NCBI GenBank assembly: GCA_022953095.1
Contig: JALJCR010000001.1
Location: 496,001-560,000, forward strand
Origin: Qipengyuania sp. ABI-127-1
GTDB lineage: Bacteria > Pseudomonadota > Alphaproteobacteria > Sphingomonadales > Sphingomonadaceae
Direction: 5' to 3'
Length of the DNA: 64,000 bases
Position 1 is the stretch's first letter. The number at the start of each line of letters is the position of its first letter. The notes beneath the pieces are model-generated. The model did not search any database and was not told the DNA's origin. It saw only the letters and a list, made by a program, of their open reading frames with translations. Shown here piece after piece: positions 35,198-43,621 of this stretch. The position numbers were made by a program, and so were the translations under genes.

Positions 35198-36510
35198 TTG
35201 GAGGGGCTCCTGACGTGGACGCCGTCGAGAAAGACGATCTCTACCTCGATGCCGGTCGGCATCTCGACGACGGGTTGGTATTGTTCGGCGCGTTCGATGA
35301 GGTATCGGCTGACGGTGTCGGCAGCCTCGCCGGCACCCTGGCCGAAGCCACCGGCGAGAATGTCGGTCGGCGACAGCGCCTCGCGCTGACCGTTGGCGCC
35401 GACCTGGCCGGTAAAAATGCCGTTGGCGTTGGCGGAAAATCCGCGGCCGAAGCCGCCCACAATCCCGGCGAGCAGCGCCTGGCTGACAAGGCTGCCTTCG
35501 CGGCTGACCACGCGGCCGCGCACGCCCGACTTTCCGGCGAAGGAGATGAACCCCTTGACCTCGCTCACCGCGAAGCGCCCACCGGGTTGCGCGCAGGTCA
35601 TGCGCACCAGCTTGACGTAGACCTTCTCCGCCGAGAGATCGCCGCGCGCCGCGCCATTGACGAGGCAGCCGGTGATATCGGTGGTGAGCAGTTTGTTGCC
35701 GCGCATCACCGAGCGGGCCGGACCGGTGATCCGGAGCACCACGGGAAGCGGATCGCTCTGGCTGGCAACGCCGGTCGAGGCATCGACACCCACGATGACC
35801 GTTGCCGGTGCGTAGCTGTTGGGCGGAAGGTAATCGCGGCTCGCTTCGAGCAACAAGGCTGGCGCAGTCTCTGCCGCACGCGGCTTGCCGTCCTTGCCCG
35901 TCTCCGCGCTGAAGCTCATCAGGCTGAGCTGTCCGCCTTGCGTTTCCGGCGCTCCTTGCGGTGGCTGGACAGCTCCGCCGGTGCCGACGCCGGGTCCATA
36001 GGCAGGTGGCGGTGGCAGTGGCGGCGCGGCGGCAGGTGCCTTCGCAGCTTCGCTCAGCTGTGATCGCAGATTGGCATTCTCGGCCGAGATCGCGTCGATC
36101 GCCGCCTGGCCGTCGGAGCGCATCTGCGCGTTCTCGCTGCGCAGGGCTTCGAGCTCCTGCTCAATCTCGGGGCGCGGCAGCTGGGCCTGCTGGAGATCCT
36201 TGATCGCGCGGCCCTGTGCATCGAGCCGGTTACCGTAGCTCGCGACGAACTCGCGCTGCGAGAGGTTACGATTGACGAGGCCGCCGGTGTCGATTGTCGC
36301 CGCACCATTGGCATCGGTGCCAGCCTCGTCGCCGTCGCCGCCGAAAATGAACATGCCGCCGCCGATGAGCGCGATGGCCCCGATCCCGGCGAGCAGCATC
36401 TTCTGGCGCTGTGCGATCTGCGAATTGAGGTTGCGCCGTCCGCTTTCTCGCGCTTCCGGCGAGCCCGGCAGAGGCCTCTTTCCGGCGTCCTTCTGTGGTG
36501 CCTCGGCCAT
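35194..36510 (-). CDS. traB: F-type conjugative transfer protein TraB (VirB10-like)
   Basis: 438 residues (F TraB 475). Cytoplasmic N terminus, one membrane helix (MLLAGIGAIALIGGGMFIFG), a coiled-coil (EIEQELEALRSENAQMRSDG), a Pro-rich stretch (PPLPPPPAYGPG) and the VirB10-like beta domain (VKGFISFAGKSGVRGRVVSR). It spans the periplasm between inner- and outer-membrane parts of the channel. Confidence 0.94.
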   Translation of the reverse strand: MAEAPQKDAGKRPLPGSPEARESGRRNLNSQIAQRQKMLLAGIGAIALIGGGMFIFGGDGDEAGTDANGAATIDTGGLVNRNLSQREFVASYGNRLDAQGRAIKDLQQAQLPRPEIEQELEALRSENAQMRSDGQAAIDAISAENANLRSQLSEAAKAPAAAPPLPPPPAYGPGVGTGGAVQPPQGAPETQGGQLSLMSFSAETGKDGKPRAAETAPALLLEASRDYLPPNSYAPATVIVGVDASTGVASQSDPLPVVLRITGPARSVMRGNKLLTTDITGCLVNGAARGDLSAEKVYVKLVRMTCAQPGGRFAVSEVKGFISFAGKSGVRGRVVSREGSLVSQALLAGIVGGFGRGFSANANGIFTGQVGANGQREALSPTDILAGGFGQGAGEAADTVSRYLIERAEQYQPVVEMPTGIEVEIVFLDGVHVRSPSK

Positions 36511-37325
36511 CAGTCGAGTCCTCCCTTGGCAAAGACTAGGAAGGCACTGGTCGCTTCACCGGGAGCGAGTGCATCGCGGCCATAGGCAAAAGCGAGCGCG
36601 CCTGCGGCACCTTCGCGCTCGGAGCCAAGCGCAAGGCTTTCCTGGCCGAGGTTGCGTACAAGGAAGCGCTGTCCGGTGAGTTCATCGCCCTGGTATTCGG
36701 CGACCAGCTGGACCTCGATCCCGCCAGTACGGCGCGGAGCGGAGAGTTCGGCGCGGGCCGTGAAACCGGGCAGGACGGCATCGCTTGCCATCGCCTCGAT
36801 CAGGCGGATCGCGGCGTCCTCCGGCCCGGTCTCGGTCTCCCATTCGGTAGCCGCGGCTTTAGCGAGCGCGGGATTGGTGATGAAGAGCTGGGTCGCTTCC
36901 TCGCCGCCGAGGCGGCAGGCGAACTTGTAGACATAGCCCGCCTTGCTGGTCGCAAAGAAGCTGACCCGGGCAGCGGCAAATTGCGGGGGCACGGAGATAT
37001 AGATGTCTCCGCGCACCGGCTCATGCGTCACCTGGAAATCGTTGTAGGGGAAGCCGCTCGCGATCTTCGAGACATTGGCAAAGCCATCATCGATGAGCGC
37101 AATCCGGGTGAGTTCGCCGCGGGCGAGTTCGCAGTCGATGGTCGCATTGTCGGCCGCTTCGACGAACTGGTCGGCATGCGCCGGGACCGGCGCGAGCGCG
37201 AAGGCGATTACGGCGAGGCCGGTCAGCTTGAGCCCGGGATCGGGGCGCCTTGTCGCGCCGATCGCGAAACAGGCAAGGCCGGTTCCGGCAAGCGCAGCAG
37301 CGAGGGGGGATGGGAGAAGGCTCAT
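36510..37325 (-). CDS. traK: F-type conjugative transfer protein TraK (VirB9-like)
   Basis: 271 residues (F TraK 242) with a hydrophobic N-terminal segment (LTGLAVIAFALAPVPAHADQ). Secretin/VirB9-like features FVEAADNATIDCELARGELTR near residue 55 and GEATSAFLVFAKGG at the end. Outer-membrane core component with TraV and TraB. Overlaps traE by 4 nt. Confidence 0.9.
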   Translation of the reverse strand: MSLLPSPLAAALAGTGLACFAIGATRRPDPGLKLTGLAVIAFALAPVPAHADQFVEAADNATIDCELARGELTRIALIDDGFANVSKIASGFPYNDFQVTHEPVRGDIYISVPPQFAAARVSFFATSKAGYVYKFACRLGGEEATQLFITNPALAKAAATEWETETGPEDAAIRLIEAMASDAVLPGFTARAELSAPRRTGGIEVQLVAEYQGDELTGQRFLVRNLGQESLALGSEREGAAGALAFAYGRDALAPGEATSAFLVFAKGGLD

Positions 37326-37891
37326 TGGCCGGAATCCTCCTTGTCGGTGGGAAGTTGCTCAAAGCCGGCGAGCGCGAGGCTGAGACCACGCTTCGACCAG
37401 CGGAAACGGAAGGAGCGGCGCTGGCTCGCGATCACCTGCGCGCCGACAAAGGTCTTGAGCGTGCCGGTGACGGTCGAGGTCAGGGCCTTGGGATCAACGT
37501 GCATTTCCGCGATCACGAAAGCCTGGCTGATGTCCGAGCCGCGCTGTTCCTCGACGATTTGGACGAGTTCGGCCTTGAGGCGGCCGTGAGCGGCGGGATC
37601 GGCGAGCTTCAGGATGTTCGCCATCCAGTAGTCGAGGCTTTCCGGGGCCCGGTTGAGGAGCATCAGCGCCGTGTCGCGGGTGACGAGCTCGAGATAAGGC
37701 GCGTCGATCCCGCCGCTCGAGACGGTGATCCGCTCGGCGGTAATCGGCACCAGCACCACCTGCTCGTCGCGGGTCACGGCGGCGCCGAGGCTGACCAGCG
37801 TGGTGACGCCAAGGACACCTGCCAGCACGGCAAAGCGGTTGCGTTGCCGCAGGTAGGTCTGCGCCTGTTCGTGCGCGAATTCTGCTCGCAT
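37322..37891 (-). CDS. traE: F-type conjugative transfer protein TraE (VirB8-like)
   Basis: 189 residues (F TraE 188). One membrane helix near the N terminus (FAVLAGVLGVTTLVSLGAAV), then a periplasmic domain with PYLELVTRDTALMLLNRAPE, a typical TraE block, and a C-terminal FRWSKRGLSLALAGFEQLP. Part of the inner-membrane assembly complex. Confidence 0.92.
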   Translation of the reverse strand: MRAEFAHEQAQTYLRQRNRFAVLAGVLGVTTLVSLGAAVTRDEQVVLVPITAERITVSSGGIDAPYLELVTRDTALMLLNRAPESLDYWMANILKLADPAAHGRLKAELVQIVEEQRGSDISQAFVIAEMHVDPKALTSTVTGTLKTFVGAQVIASQRRSFRFRWSKRGLSLALAGFEQLPTDKEDSGQ

Positions 37892-37903
37892 GGGTCGCCT
37901 CCC

Positions 37904-38191
37904 TCAGCCCGCCAGCAGGCGGCAGTGGGAGGGCGGCGTGGCTTTCAGCCCGAGAAAGCTCCCGGGCAGGTACCAGTACGCAGCATGCACCAGTGCCGAA
38001 CCGGCGCCGCGTGCCTTCGCCTTCCGCAAGGCGAACCAGGCTCCGACGGCCAGGCCGATGCCGATGAAGATATGCTGCGAGAGAATGCCCCAGGCGAAGG
38101 GAATGAGGATCCCTGCAAACTCGTCGATGGTCCAGAAGCCTATGAGCTCCGGATCGTCGAGCCGCCGTGGAACGAGGTACGTGTCGGCCAT
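37904..38191 (-). CDS. traL: F-type conjugative transfer protein TraL
   Basis: 95 residues (F TraL 91). Start MADTYLVPRRLDDPELIGFW is the family signature; two hydrophobic segments follow. The C terminus carries a Tyr/Pro-rich YWYLPGSFLGLKATPPSH. Pilus assembly component at the inner membrane; also called VirB3-like. Confidence 0.93.
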   Translation of the reverse strand: MADTYLVPRRLDDPELIGFWTIDEFAGILIPFAWGILSQHIFIGIGLAVGAWFALRKAKARGAGSALVHAAYWYLPGSFLGLKATPPSHCRLLAG

Positions 38192-38225
38192 GATGCCGCC
38201 CTCCTGTCGTGACCGGATCCGCTGA

Positions 38226-38558
38226 TCAGATGACCGCGGTCACGACCGAGGTGACGATCGGCACGCCGGTGCCGACACCGATCCCGACGCCAACCGGCAC
38301 CGCGACCTGGCCGAGCGAGAAGCGCCCGGAGGCAAGCCCGATCAGGCCGCCCGCAAGGCTGAGCACGGTGATGATCTTGCCGCCCGAACCTTCGAGGAAA
38401 TCGGTGAACTTCTGCAGCGCAGGATCGAAGGTGGTGTCGGCGCCGGCATAGGCGGCACCGGCGCAGGCCAGCGCCACGCAGGCGGGAAGAATGTAGTCGC
38501 GGCCACGAACGCGGTTGGGCGTGCGCTGCAGGGCCGGAAGGGCAGTCTTGGTGGTCAT
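38226..38558 (-). CDS. traA: Conjugative pilin precursor TraA (VirB2-like)
   Basis: 110 residues from the ATG at 38558, which has a Gly/Ala-rich cleavable N terminus (ILPACVALACAGAAYAGA) and two hydrophobic helices (KIITVLSLAGGLIGLASGRF and VAVPVGVGIGVGTGVPIVTS), the layout of F-like and VirB2 pilins. First gene of the tra operon. SD (GGAG) precedes the ATG. A GAACA pair lies about 40 bp upstream. Confidence 0.88.
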   Translation of the reverse strand: MTTKTALPALQRTPNRVRGRDYILPACVALACAGAAYAGADTTFDPALQKFTDFLEGSGGKIITVLSLAGGLIGLASGRFSLGQVAVPVGVGIGVGTGVPIVTSVVTAVI

Positions 38559-38597
38559 GGATGGAAACTCCGAGGGATTGAACATCAGCCAGCGATG

Positions 38598-38613
38598 TGT
38601 TCGCTGTATGTTC
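38598..38613. promoter_or_regulatory. Operator-like direct repeat (TGTTC, 11-bp period), site 3
   Basis: TGTTC at 38598-38602 and 38609-38613; about 40 bp upstream of the traA start, on the side expected to block or activate the tra promoter. Confidence 0.6.
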
Positions 38614-38836
38614 TTTCCTCTCCCCGGAGCCGGGCTGTAGGAAATCGGGAACTGGATTTTGGGGCTGCCGACCAAGCAAAAAGCGACATCTGAAGGTGCG
38701 ATGGCCGGGATTCGCGCAGGCTGATTGCGGAGCAGCGCCGACTGTGCCGGCTTCTGAGCGAAGCGAGCCGCGATACGCGCGCCGGCGGCCGGAATTGGCG
38801 CGAATCGTCGGAGGAAGCTGATCGTTCCTTCCTCTA

Positions 38837-38852
38837 TGTTCTCTAAATGTTC
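38837..38852. promoter_or_regulatory. Operator-like direct repeat (TGTTC, 11-bp period), site 4
   Basis: ATGTTCT-CTAA-ATGTTCT: TGTTC at 38837-38841 and 38848-38852, about 72 bp upstream of the regulator gene at 38924. Sites 2 and 4 are near-identical in core. Confidence 0.6.
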
Positions 38853-38923
38853 TTTTTGTTTTCCTACAGGCTTCCTTCGCGGTTAGCCGGAGAGTCGATC
38901 ACTCTGGAGATAAGGATTCGTCG

Positions 38924-39415
38924 ATGACCAACATGGCGCTCTTTGCCGAACAACAGGTTCGCGCCGACCTCGCCCGGCTGCTTTTGGCCGCCGTCGAAGC
39001 CAGCGGCCGTGCCCGCTGCGACATCGCTCGCGACGCGCAGATCCATAAGGATGCCCTGCGCCGTGTTCTTGCGGGCGAACGCTCGGCCAGCCTCGGCGAA
39101 GCCTTGCGCATTCTTGCCGCGAGCGGCGTCGCGCCGCACGCACACCTGCTCCTGTTCCTCGTCAGCGGCGGCGATCACGCGATTGCGTGGCTGCAATCGG
39201 ACCTCGCGCAATTCTTCGAGGACTTTTCCGGCGAACTGCCTTCAGCGCTCGAGCGTGTCTTGGGCAACCAGGTTCACGATGTGAAGCCGCGCTGGGCCAA
39301 GGGGACCGCGCACCGCGTCGCCCGCTTGCTCTCCGACCACATCGACGAGCTCGAACGCAAGGATGCGCTGCTTGGCGATGTCTTTGCCGGTGCCGAGGGA
39401 GGCCATCGTGGGTGA
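38924..39415 (+). CDS. Putative DNA-binding regulator
   Basis: 163 residues. The first 70 residues form a helix-turn-helix-like region (ARCDIARDAQIHKDALRRVL, AGERSASLGEALRILAASGV), the layout of an XRE/Cro-type domain. The rest is helical without a recognised family. It is divergent from the tra operon with operator pairs between them and is followed, with an 8-nt overlap, by an AlpA-type regulator, so it probably controls transfer. Confidence 0.7.
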   Translation: MTNMALFAEQQVRADLARLLLAAVEASGRARCDIARDAQIHKDALRRVLAGERSASLGEALRILAASGVAPHAHLLLFLVSGGDHAIAWLQSDLAQFFEDFSGELPSALERVLGNQVHDVKPRWAKGTAHRVARLLSDHIDELERKDALLGDVFAGAEGGHRG

Positions 39416-39623
39416 AGAGATAGACAAAGGAGCGACCGAAACCCGGCGGGTGACGCGGCTCATTCGCCTGCCCGAAGTTCAGCATCGCGTCGGGCTTGGC
39501 CGTTCGACAATCTATCGCTGGATGGCCGAGGGCAAGTTTCCGAAGCCCGTGCAGCTGGGTGGATATGCGGTCGCATGGGCAGAAGACGAAGTGGAGGCCT
39601 GGATTTCGGACCGCCTGAAGTGA
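39408..39623 (+). CDS. AlpA-family (MerR-like) transcriptional regulator
   Basis: 71 residues from a GTG at 39408 with SD GGGAGG. Core reads LIRLPEVQHRVGLGRSTIYR WMAEGKFPKPVQLGG, then WAEDEVEAWI, the AlpA/excisionase-type winged helix. AlpA-like proteins regulate integrase or excision genes in phages and integrative elements; no integrase gene is visible next to it, perhaps because the adjoining DNA was rearranged by insertion sequences at 41-44 kb. Confidence 0.85.
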   Translation: MGEEIDKGATETRRVTRLIRLPEVQHRVGLGRSTIYRWMAEGKFPKPVQLGGYAVAWAEDEVEAWISDRLK

Positions 39624-39799
39624 CCGCTTATTGGTCTGGAGCTGACTGGTTGGAGGCGGACGTGCCATCGACAGGGGCAGTCAAAGGCATCCTTTGCGCG
39701 GTCGCCGGATCGAAGCAGTCGGCCCGATACCCTCGAGTATTGGGAGCGCTCGTCGCTGCAAGAACCGAGCTGATTTCGGAAGCCACCGGCGCCTATTAA
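39620..39799 (+). CDS. Possible small protein, doubtful
   Basis: A GTG at 39620 overlaps the AlpA stop (GTGA) and would give 59 residues (VTAYWSGADWLEADVPSTG at the start). No family recognised and no independent SD. A single half-site GGAACATAC follows at 39800-39808. Confidence 0.25.
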   Translation: MTAYWSGADWLEADVPSTGAVKGILCAVAGSKQSARYPRVLGALVAARTELISEATGAY

Positions 39800-39832
39800 G
39801 GAACATACAATATTGAGTAGGTCGAGCCGATC

Positions 39833-40391
39833 ATGACAAAGTGCATCGAACAAGATTTCCCGTGTCAAAATCAAGAGTACGATGCGTTCGATCAAATAGC
39901 GCTCTTAGAACTAAGCCAGCCAATTTCTGCCCATGAGTTGGTGAACGAGAGCGCATTTTGTGCGGAACTGCCGGTCGACGACGAACTTCGTATTGGGAAC
40001 ATAACGTACAAGCTCTATCTTAAATTCCTCCGTGGTCAGACAGGCCTCTATCACCTGTGGGTAGACTATGACGCCTGCGACGACCATGGCAATTACACGA
40101 TGTTATGCGTGTATGTCGGGAAAGGGTTTGCTGAGCTTCGCGTTGATAGCCACGTCAAAAAAATGGCCGAAGAATGCCCAGCTATACGTGACATTCACCA
40201 GCATGGAGAATCGTCTCTCTAAGTACTACGAGCAATTGTTTCTCGATGTGTACGATTTCGAATTAAACAACATTGAGAATTCTGGCGCAGAACATCTGTT
40301 TGCGGTTTGGGATGAGGAACGCCATCACTTGGAAACGCACTTGAATGAGGTTTCCAATCTGAGCAAAATTCAAAGTTTCGACGACTGGTAA
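39833..40391 (+). pseudogene. Hypothetical gene, apparently frameshifted
   Basis: Frame 1 (39833-40222) reads protein-like up to VDSHVKKMAEECPA, then degenerates; a second frame takes over near 40175 with QLYVTFTSMENRLSKYYEQL and continues to a stop at 40391. Joined they give about 185 residues of acidic protein in AT-richer DNA than its neighbours. Either a real frameshift mutation, a sequence error, or two overlapping genes (an ATG at 40204 exists but has no SD). No family recognised. Confidence 0.5.
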
Positions 40392-40843
40392 GAAGTCGTA
40401 ATCCGACCGGCCTCAGGTCGAACGAACTCCAGTCTACAGCCCACGCCGTTACCGGTCTGGACGTCTGGTGTTTTGGCGCAGAGCGGCGGCTATATTACAC
40501 CCCAAAAGCGACCGCCGAGCACGAATATGGCCGCATGATTCTTCAAGAGATCGCACACCTGCGTGGAGCAATGAGAGCTTCCGGATCAGATCGGCTTAAT
40601 GCCTTCGAATTGGACATCGGCAGCGTGTCCCCGCCAGATGGGCCTTTCAACGTTTTCCGCCAACGCAAAGCCAAAAGATGCGAAATTCCCCAAGTGACTG
40701 AGAGCTTCGCATTGCTTAGCGATGGCCTCTACGTTGCTCGGGATCTGAGCCACCTTTTCTGGATATCGCGCTGCTCGTACGATTACCCACTCGGGTCCAT
40801 TGTCTCCGACAAATCAGATGTTCGGATCGACGTTGGGATTTGA
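40349..40843 (+). CDS. Hypothetical protein, start missing (possibly degraded)
   Basis: The frame is open from 40349 but has no ATG, GTG or TTG until the ATG at 40535. The upstream part already looks like protein (TAHAVTGLDVWCFGAERRLY, EHEYGRMILQEIAHL), so the true start may have been lost by a frameshift or deletion. The C terminus reads LYVARDLSHLFWISRCSYDY. The minimal CDS would be 40535-40843 (102 aa). No family recognised. Confidence 0.45.
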   Translation, partial: GFQSEQNSKFRRLVRSRNPTGLRSNELQSTAHAVTGLDVWCFGAERRLYYTPKATAEHEYGRMILQEIAHLRGAMRASGSDRLNAFELDIGSVSPPDGPFNVFRQRKAKRCEIPQVTESFALLSDGLYVARDLSHLFWISRCSYDYPLGSIVSDKSDVRIDVGI

Positions 40844-41054
40844 GTGAGTGGACATGATCTCGAAACCCTTCCTTTGGAGCCATTGCTTGACAACTTGAAC
40901 TGCAAAATCAAGTAGTTCCCAGTCGGTAACCTCAATGAGTTCATCTGAGGCCAGGGAAAACGGATCGACCGATTGCGCGTTTCTAAGGTCGATCAAGCCC
41001 CAACCGCCCAACTGCGGTTTCCAGCCTGTCAGCGTCCTTCCCATCGGCCAGAGG
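40814..41054 (-). pseudogene. 3' fragment of a gene cut by the IS3 element
   Basis: Protein-like on the minus strand (LIDLRNAQSVDPFSLASDEL, VTDWELLDFAVQVVKQWLQR) and open through to the IS3 end at 41055, so the N-terminal part is missing or was separated. An internal ATG at 41044 could restart a 76-residue protein. Its 3' end overlaps the previous gene by 30 bp, convergent. Confidence 0.5.
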
Positions 41055-41129
41055 TGACCTTCCCCCCGAAAAGTGGTCCGTTTTGAGAGTTAGGATTTCG
41101 GCTATTTACGGCTTGAAAGGGGCTGATGA

Positions 41130-41408
41130 ATGGCACGGAAGAGATACACGCCGGAACAGATTATCGGGATACTGCGTGAGGCCGAAGTTCGGCTCTCGCA
41201 CGGAGAGAAGATCGGGGAGATCAGCCGATCGCTGGGGATTTCGGAGCAGAGTTACTATCGCTGGCGACGCGAGTACGGTGGGCTGAAGGTCAGCCAGGCT
41301 CGGCGATTGAAGGATCTCAAGAAGGAGAACCAGCGGCTCAGGAAGGCGGTGTCTGATCTTACGCTCGATGCGCTGATCCTGAAGGAGGTTGTCGAGGGAA
41401 AGTACTGA
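41130..41408 (+). CDS. IS3-family transposase OrfA
   Basis: 92 residues with an HTH_Tnp_1-type domain (RKRYTPEQIIGILREAEV, GEISRSLGISEQSYYRWRRE) and a leucine-zipper-like end (LKKENQRLRKAVSDLTLDAL). In the family it is fused to OrfB by a -1 frameshift near its stop; OrfB here is broken. Confidence 0.9.
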   Translation: MARKRYTPEQIIGILREAEVRLSHGEKIGEISRSLGISEQSYYRWRREYGGLKVSQARRLKDLKKENQRLRKAVSDLTLDALILKEVVEGKY

Positions 41409-41962
41409 GCCCTTCACGGCGTCGGCTGGCCATCGACCATGTGCAGGAGGCATTGGATATCTGCCAGCGCCGTGCCTGCCGGGTCGTTGCCCAGCACCGC
41501 TCGACCCAGCGCAAGCTGCCCGCACCACCAGCCGACGAGAAGCCGCTGACAGCTGCAATCATCCGGCTGGCCCAGCAATATGGTCGCTACGGCTATCGCC
41601 GGATCACGGCGCTGCTGCGCAATGAAAGTTGGTTGGTGAACGCCAAGCGGGTCGAGCGGATCTGGCGCCGTGAAGGGCTCAAGGTTCCGCAGAGACAGCC
41701 AAAGCGCGGGCGTCTGTGGTTCAACGATGGATCATGCGTGAGGCTGCGTCCGCAATATAGTGGCCATGTGTGGAGCTACGACTTCGTCATGGATCGCACC
41801 CATGACGGCAAGGCCTTCCGCATGCTTACCGTGATCGACGAGTACAGCCGCCAGTGCCTGGCGATCCATGTCCAGCGCAAGCTCAAGAGCGATGATGTCC
41901 TGGCCGTGCTGACCGAGCTGTTCCAACGCCATGGTCCGCCTGATCACATCCGTAGCGATAAC
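41408..41962 (+). pseudogene. IS3-family transposase OrfB, N-terminal part
   Basis: Reads SRRRLAIDHVQEALDICQRR onward with YGRYGYRRITALL and the rve integrase core (VWSYDFVMDRTHDGKAFRML with the first catalytic Asp of the DDE triad; then DHIRSDN with the second Asp). The frame is cut at codon AAC (41960-41962), exactly where GGC GCT GAG TTC (GAEF) should follow; that codon run resumes at 43622. Interrupted by the IS110 element. Confidence 0.85.
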
Positions 41963-42009
41963 GTCCTAGGTCGGGAAGCAGCTGTGGGAAAAGGCCAGCA
42001 GGTCTCGTT

Positions 42010-42029
42010 GCGCCGATCATGATCGGCGC
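42010..42029. repeat. Perfect 20-bp palindrome in IS110 3' flank
   Basis: The palindrome GCGCCGATCATGATCGGCGC lies in the non-coding DNA downstream of the IS110 transposase gene. A strong hairpin on either strand; may end the transposase transcript or be part of the element's structural RNA. Confidence 0.6.
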
Positions 42030-42175
42030 TAATTTCTTTTTGATCCAGATGGCTTCCATCGTCAAGGAATGCGCTCTCGGCCATAGCAAACACAGGATCC
42101 AGCGGCCGCATCGGTCGTGGTCCTAACCGTCCTTAAAATGAGATGCGGATGCCAGATGGAAGGCCCGAACATTAT

Positions 42176-43468
42176 CTACAGGGTCGCAGTTGCGCCCTCA
42201 CGGCACAGCAGAGAGGGGTCCTTCCATCTGGTGTCCGCCCGTTCAAGGAACGGGCGGTACTCGGTTCCCGTCTTGATGACGGCGTGCGCGACGCGCGCCA
42301 TCTTGGCGGTGAGTGCAGTCATTGCCTTGCGGCGGCGATCAGGGTCGCTGGCGTGTCCTTCCATGTATCGACCCAGCTTATCGCGAAAGCTGTTGTCGCG
42401 TTGGCGAGCGGCAACTTGTGCGGCCATCCAGAAAGTGCGGCGCAACCGAGCATTGCCATACTTGGAAAGCTTGGTCCGACCGCGGAATGTGCCGGACTGG
42501 CAGGTGGCCAGATCGAGCCCGCAGAACTTGAGGAACTGGCGATGGTGGGCAAACCGTCGAAGGTCCCCGGCCTCGGCGAGGATGGTCAGCGCGTTGATGG
42601 GACCGATGCCAGGGATCATACGAAGCAGCTGGTAGTCACGGTTCTCGCTGAGCATGGCATGGGCGGTTCGCTCGATCTCGTCGCGTTGGCGGATCAGACT
42701 GCGCGCTTGCGCGATGACCATGCGAAACATGACAATCGCCACGGAATCCTCGTCGACCGGCAGTGCGACCGATGCGCAGGCGGTCTCGTAAATATCGTTG
42801 ATTAATCGAGCCTTGGAGACCTTGCGGCCGACCAGTGACCACGCCTCGCTCGTGAATGCTTCCTGGCCAAGCGCTGTCATGCTCGCGGGCGTCGGAAACC
42901 GCTCGAGCAAGGCAAGAAACCAATCAGACCTGCTGTTGCCGGCGAAGCGCTCGATCTCTGGGAAGTAGAGCGGCAGGTAATGGGTCAGGATCCGGTGCCA
43001 GGTCTGGGTCTTGGCCTTGGAGATGGCCTCGTGTGTCTTCGACATCTCCTGCAGATCGTTAATCCCGGCGGCAAGCGGATCGACGTACCGCTGGGTGGCG
43101 CCAATCCGCAGCATATGCAGGATCACCTGCGCGTCCTTGGAGTCGTTCTTGTCCCAGCCATTATGTAGAGCCTCTCGGGTCCGGGCCAGGGCCACGGAGG
43201 AGATCAGGCGCAGCTCGAATCCTGCTGTGAGCAAGCGGTGCGCCAAGGTGCGGTGATAGTTACCGGTCGCCTCGAAGCCGACGACAATCGGTCTGCCAAT
43301 ATCAGCCAGATCGGACGCAAGGCGGTCGTAATCGGTCTTCGTCGCCATCACTGTCATACGCCGTCGCCGCCCGCCCTCCGGGCGTTCGATGAGTACCTCC
43401 TGGCGGTGCTTGGACATATCGATGGCTACCAGCACGGCATCGGCGGGTGTAGAACTGAGCTTGGTCAT
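42176..43468 (-). CDS. IS110-family DEDD transposase
   Basis: 430 residues from the ATG at 43468 ([20 protein letters not shown]). RuvC-like DEDD domain: Asp in VAIDMSKH, Glu in [10 protein letters not shown], Asp in NDSKDAQ. The C-terminal transposase_20 domain has [20 protein letters not shown] and the serine region [19 protein letters not shown]110 transposases are recombinases guided by a bridge RNA encoded in the element's non-coding end. Confidence 0.95.
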   Translation of the reverse strand: MTKLSSTPADAVLVAIDMSKHRQEVLIERPEGGRRRRMTVMATKTDYDRLASDLADIGRPIVVGFEATGNYHRTLAHRLLTAGFELRLISSVALARTREALHNGWDKNDSKDAQVILHMLRIGATQRYVDPLAAGINDLQEMSKTHEAISKAKTQTWHRILTHYLPLYFPEIERFAGNSRSDWFLALLERFPTPASMTALGQEAFTSEAWSLVGRKVSKARLINDIYETACASVALPVDEDSVAIVMFRMVIAQARSLIRQRDEIERTAHAMLSENRDYQLLRMIPGIGPINALTILAEAGDLRRFAHHRQFLKFCGLDLATCQSGTFRGRTKLSKYGNARLRRTFWMAAQVAARQRDNSFRDKLGRYMEGHASDPDRRRKAMTALTAKMARVAHAVIKTGTEYRPFLERADTRWKDPSLLCREGATATL

Positions 43469-43621
43469 GGTCGGTCTGTCTCCAAAGTGTTGAGTCGACA
43501 ACTTCACTTTAGAGACCTGATGACCGGTCATGACCGCCTTGATGAAGCCTGCGGGCGCTACGCGCCCTTGTCTCCATCAAGGCGAGCACTGCCTTCGATA
43601 GGCAGCTTTCCAATGTGCTAT
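43469..43621 (-). ncRNA. Candidate bridge RNA region of the IS110 element
   Basis: Non-coding end upstream of the transposase. Read on the minus strand (written here by plus-strand positions) it folds into CTGCCT-TCGAT-AGGCAG (43589-43605) and a larger stem GCCTTGATG (43536-43544) with CATCAAGGC (43575-43583) enclosing GGGCGC-TAC-GCGCCC (43553-43567). The order, stem-loop followed by a stem with internal loops, is what a bridge RNA requires. I could not match guide loops to the target by eye. Confidence 0.45.

Larger units (their letters stand above)
38559..38923. promoter_or_regulatory. Divergent promoter region of the tra operon
   Basis: Non-coding, between traA (minus) and the regulator gene at 38924 (plus). 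It has two operator-like pairs, on the minus strand GAACA-N6-GAACA: TGTTC at 38598-38602 and 38609-38613, and again at 38837-38841 and 38848-38852. TTCCTAC-type heptamers lie nearby (GTAGGAA 38637-38643, TTCCTAC 38861-38867) and a related one at 16085-16091. One pair for each promoter suggests coordinated control. Confidence 0.6.
41963..43621 (-). mobile_element. IS110-family element inserted in IS3 orfB
   Basis: 1659 bp: transposase gene (42176-43468, minus) with 153 bp of non-coding DNA on its 5' side and 213 bp on its 3' side, no terminal inverted repeats, no clear target duplication, as usual for IS110 elements. Boundaries come from reading the IS3 orfB frame across it (AAC at 41960-41962, GGC at 43622-43624); one G of ambiguity. 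Confidence 0.85.
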
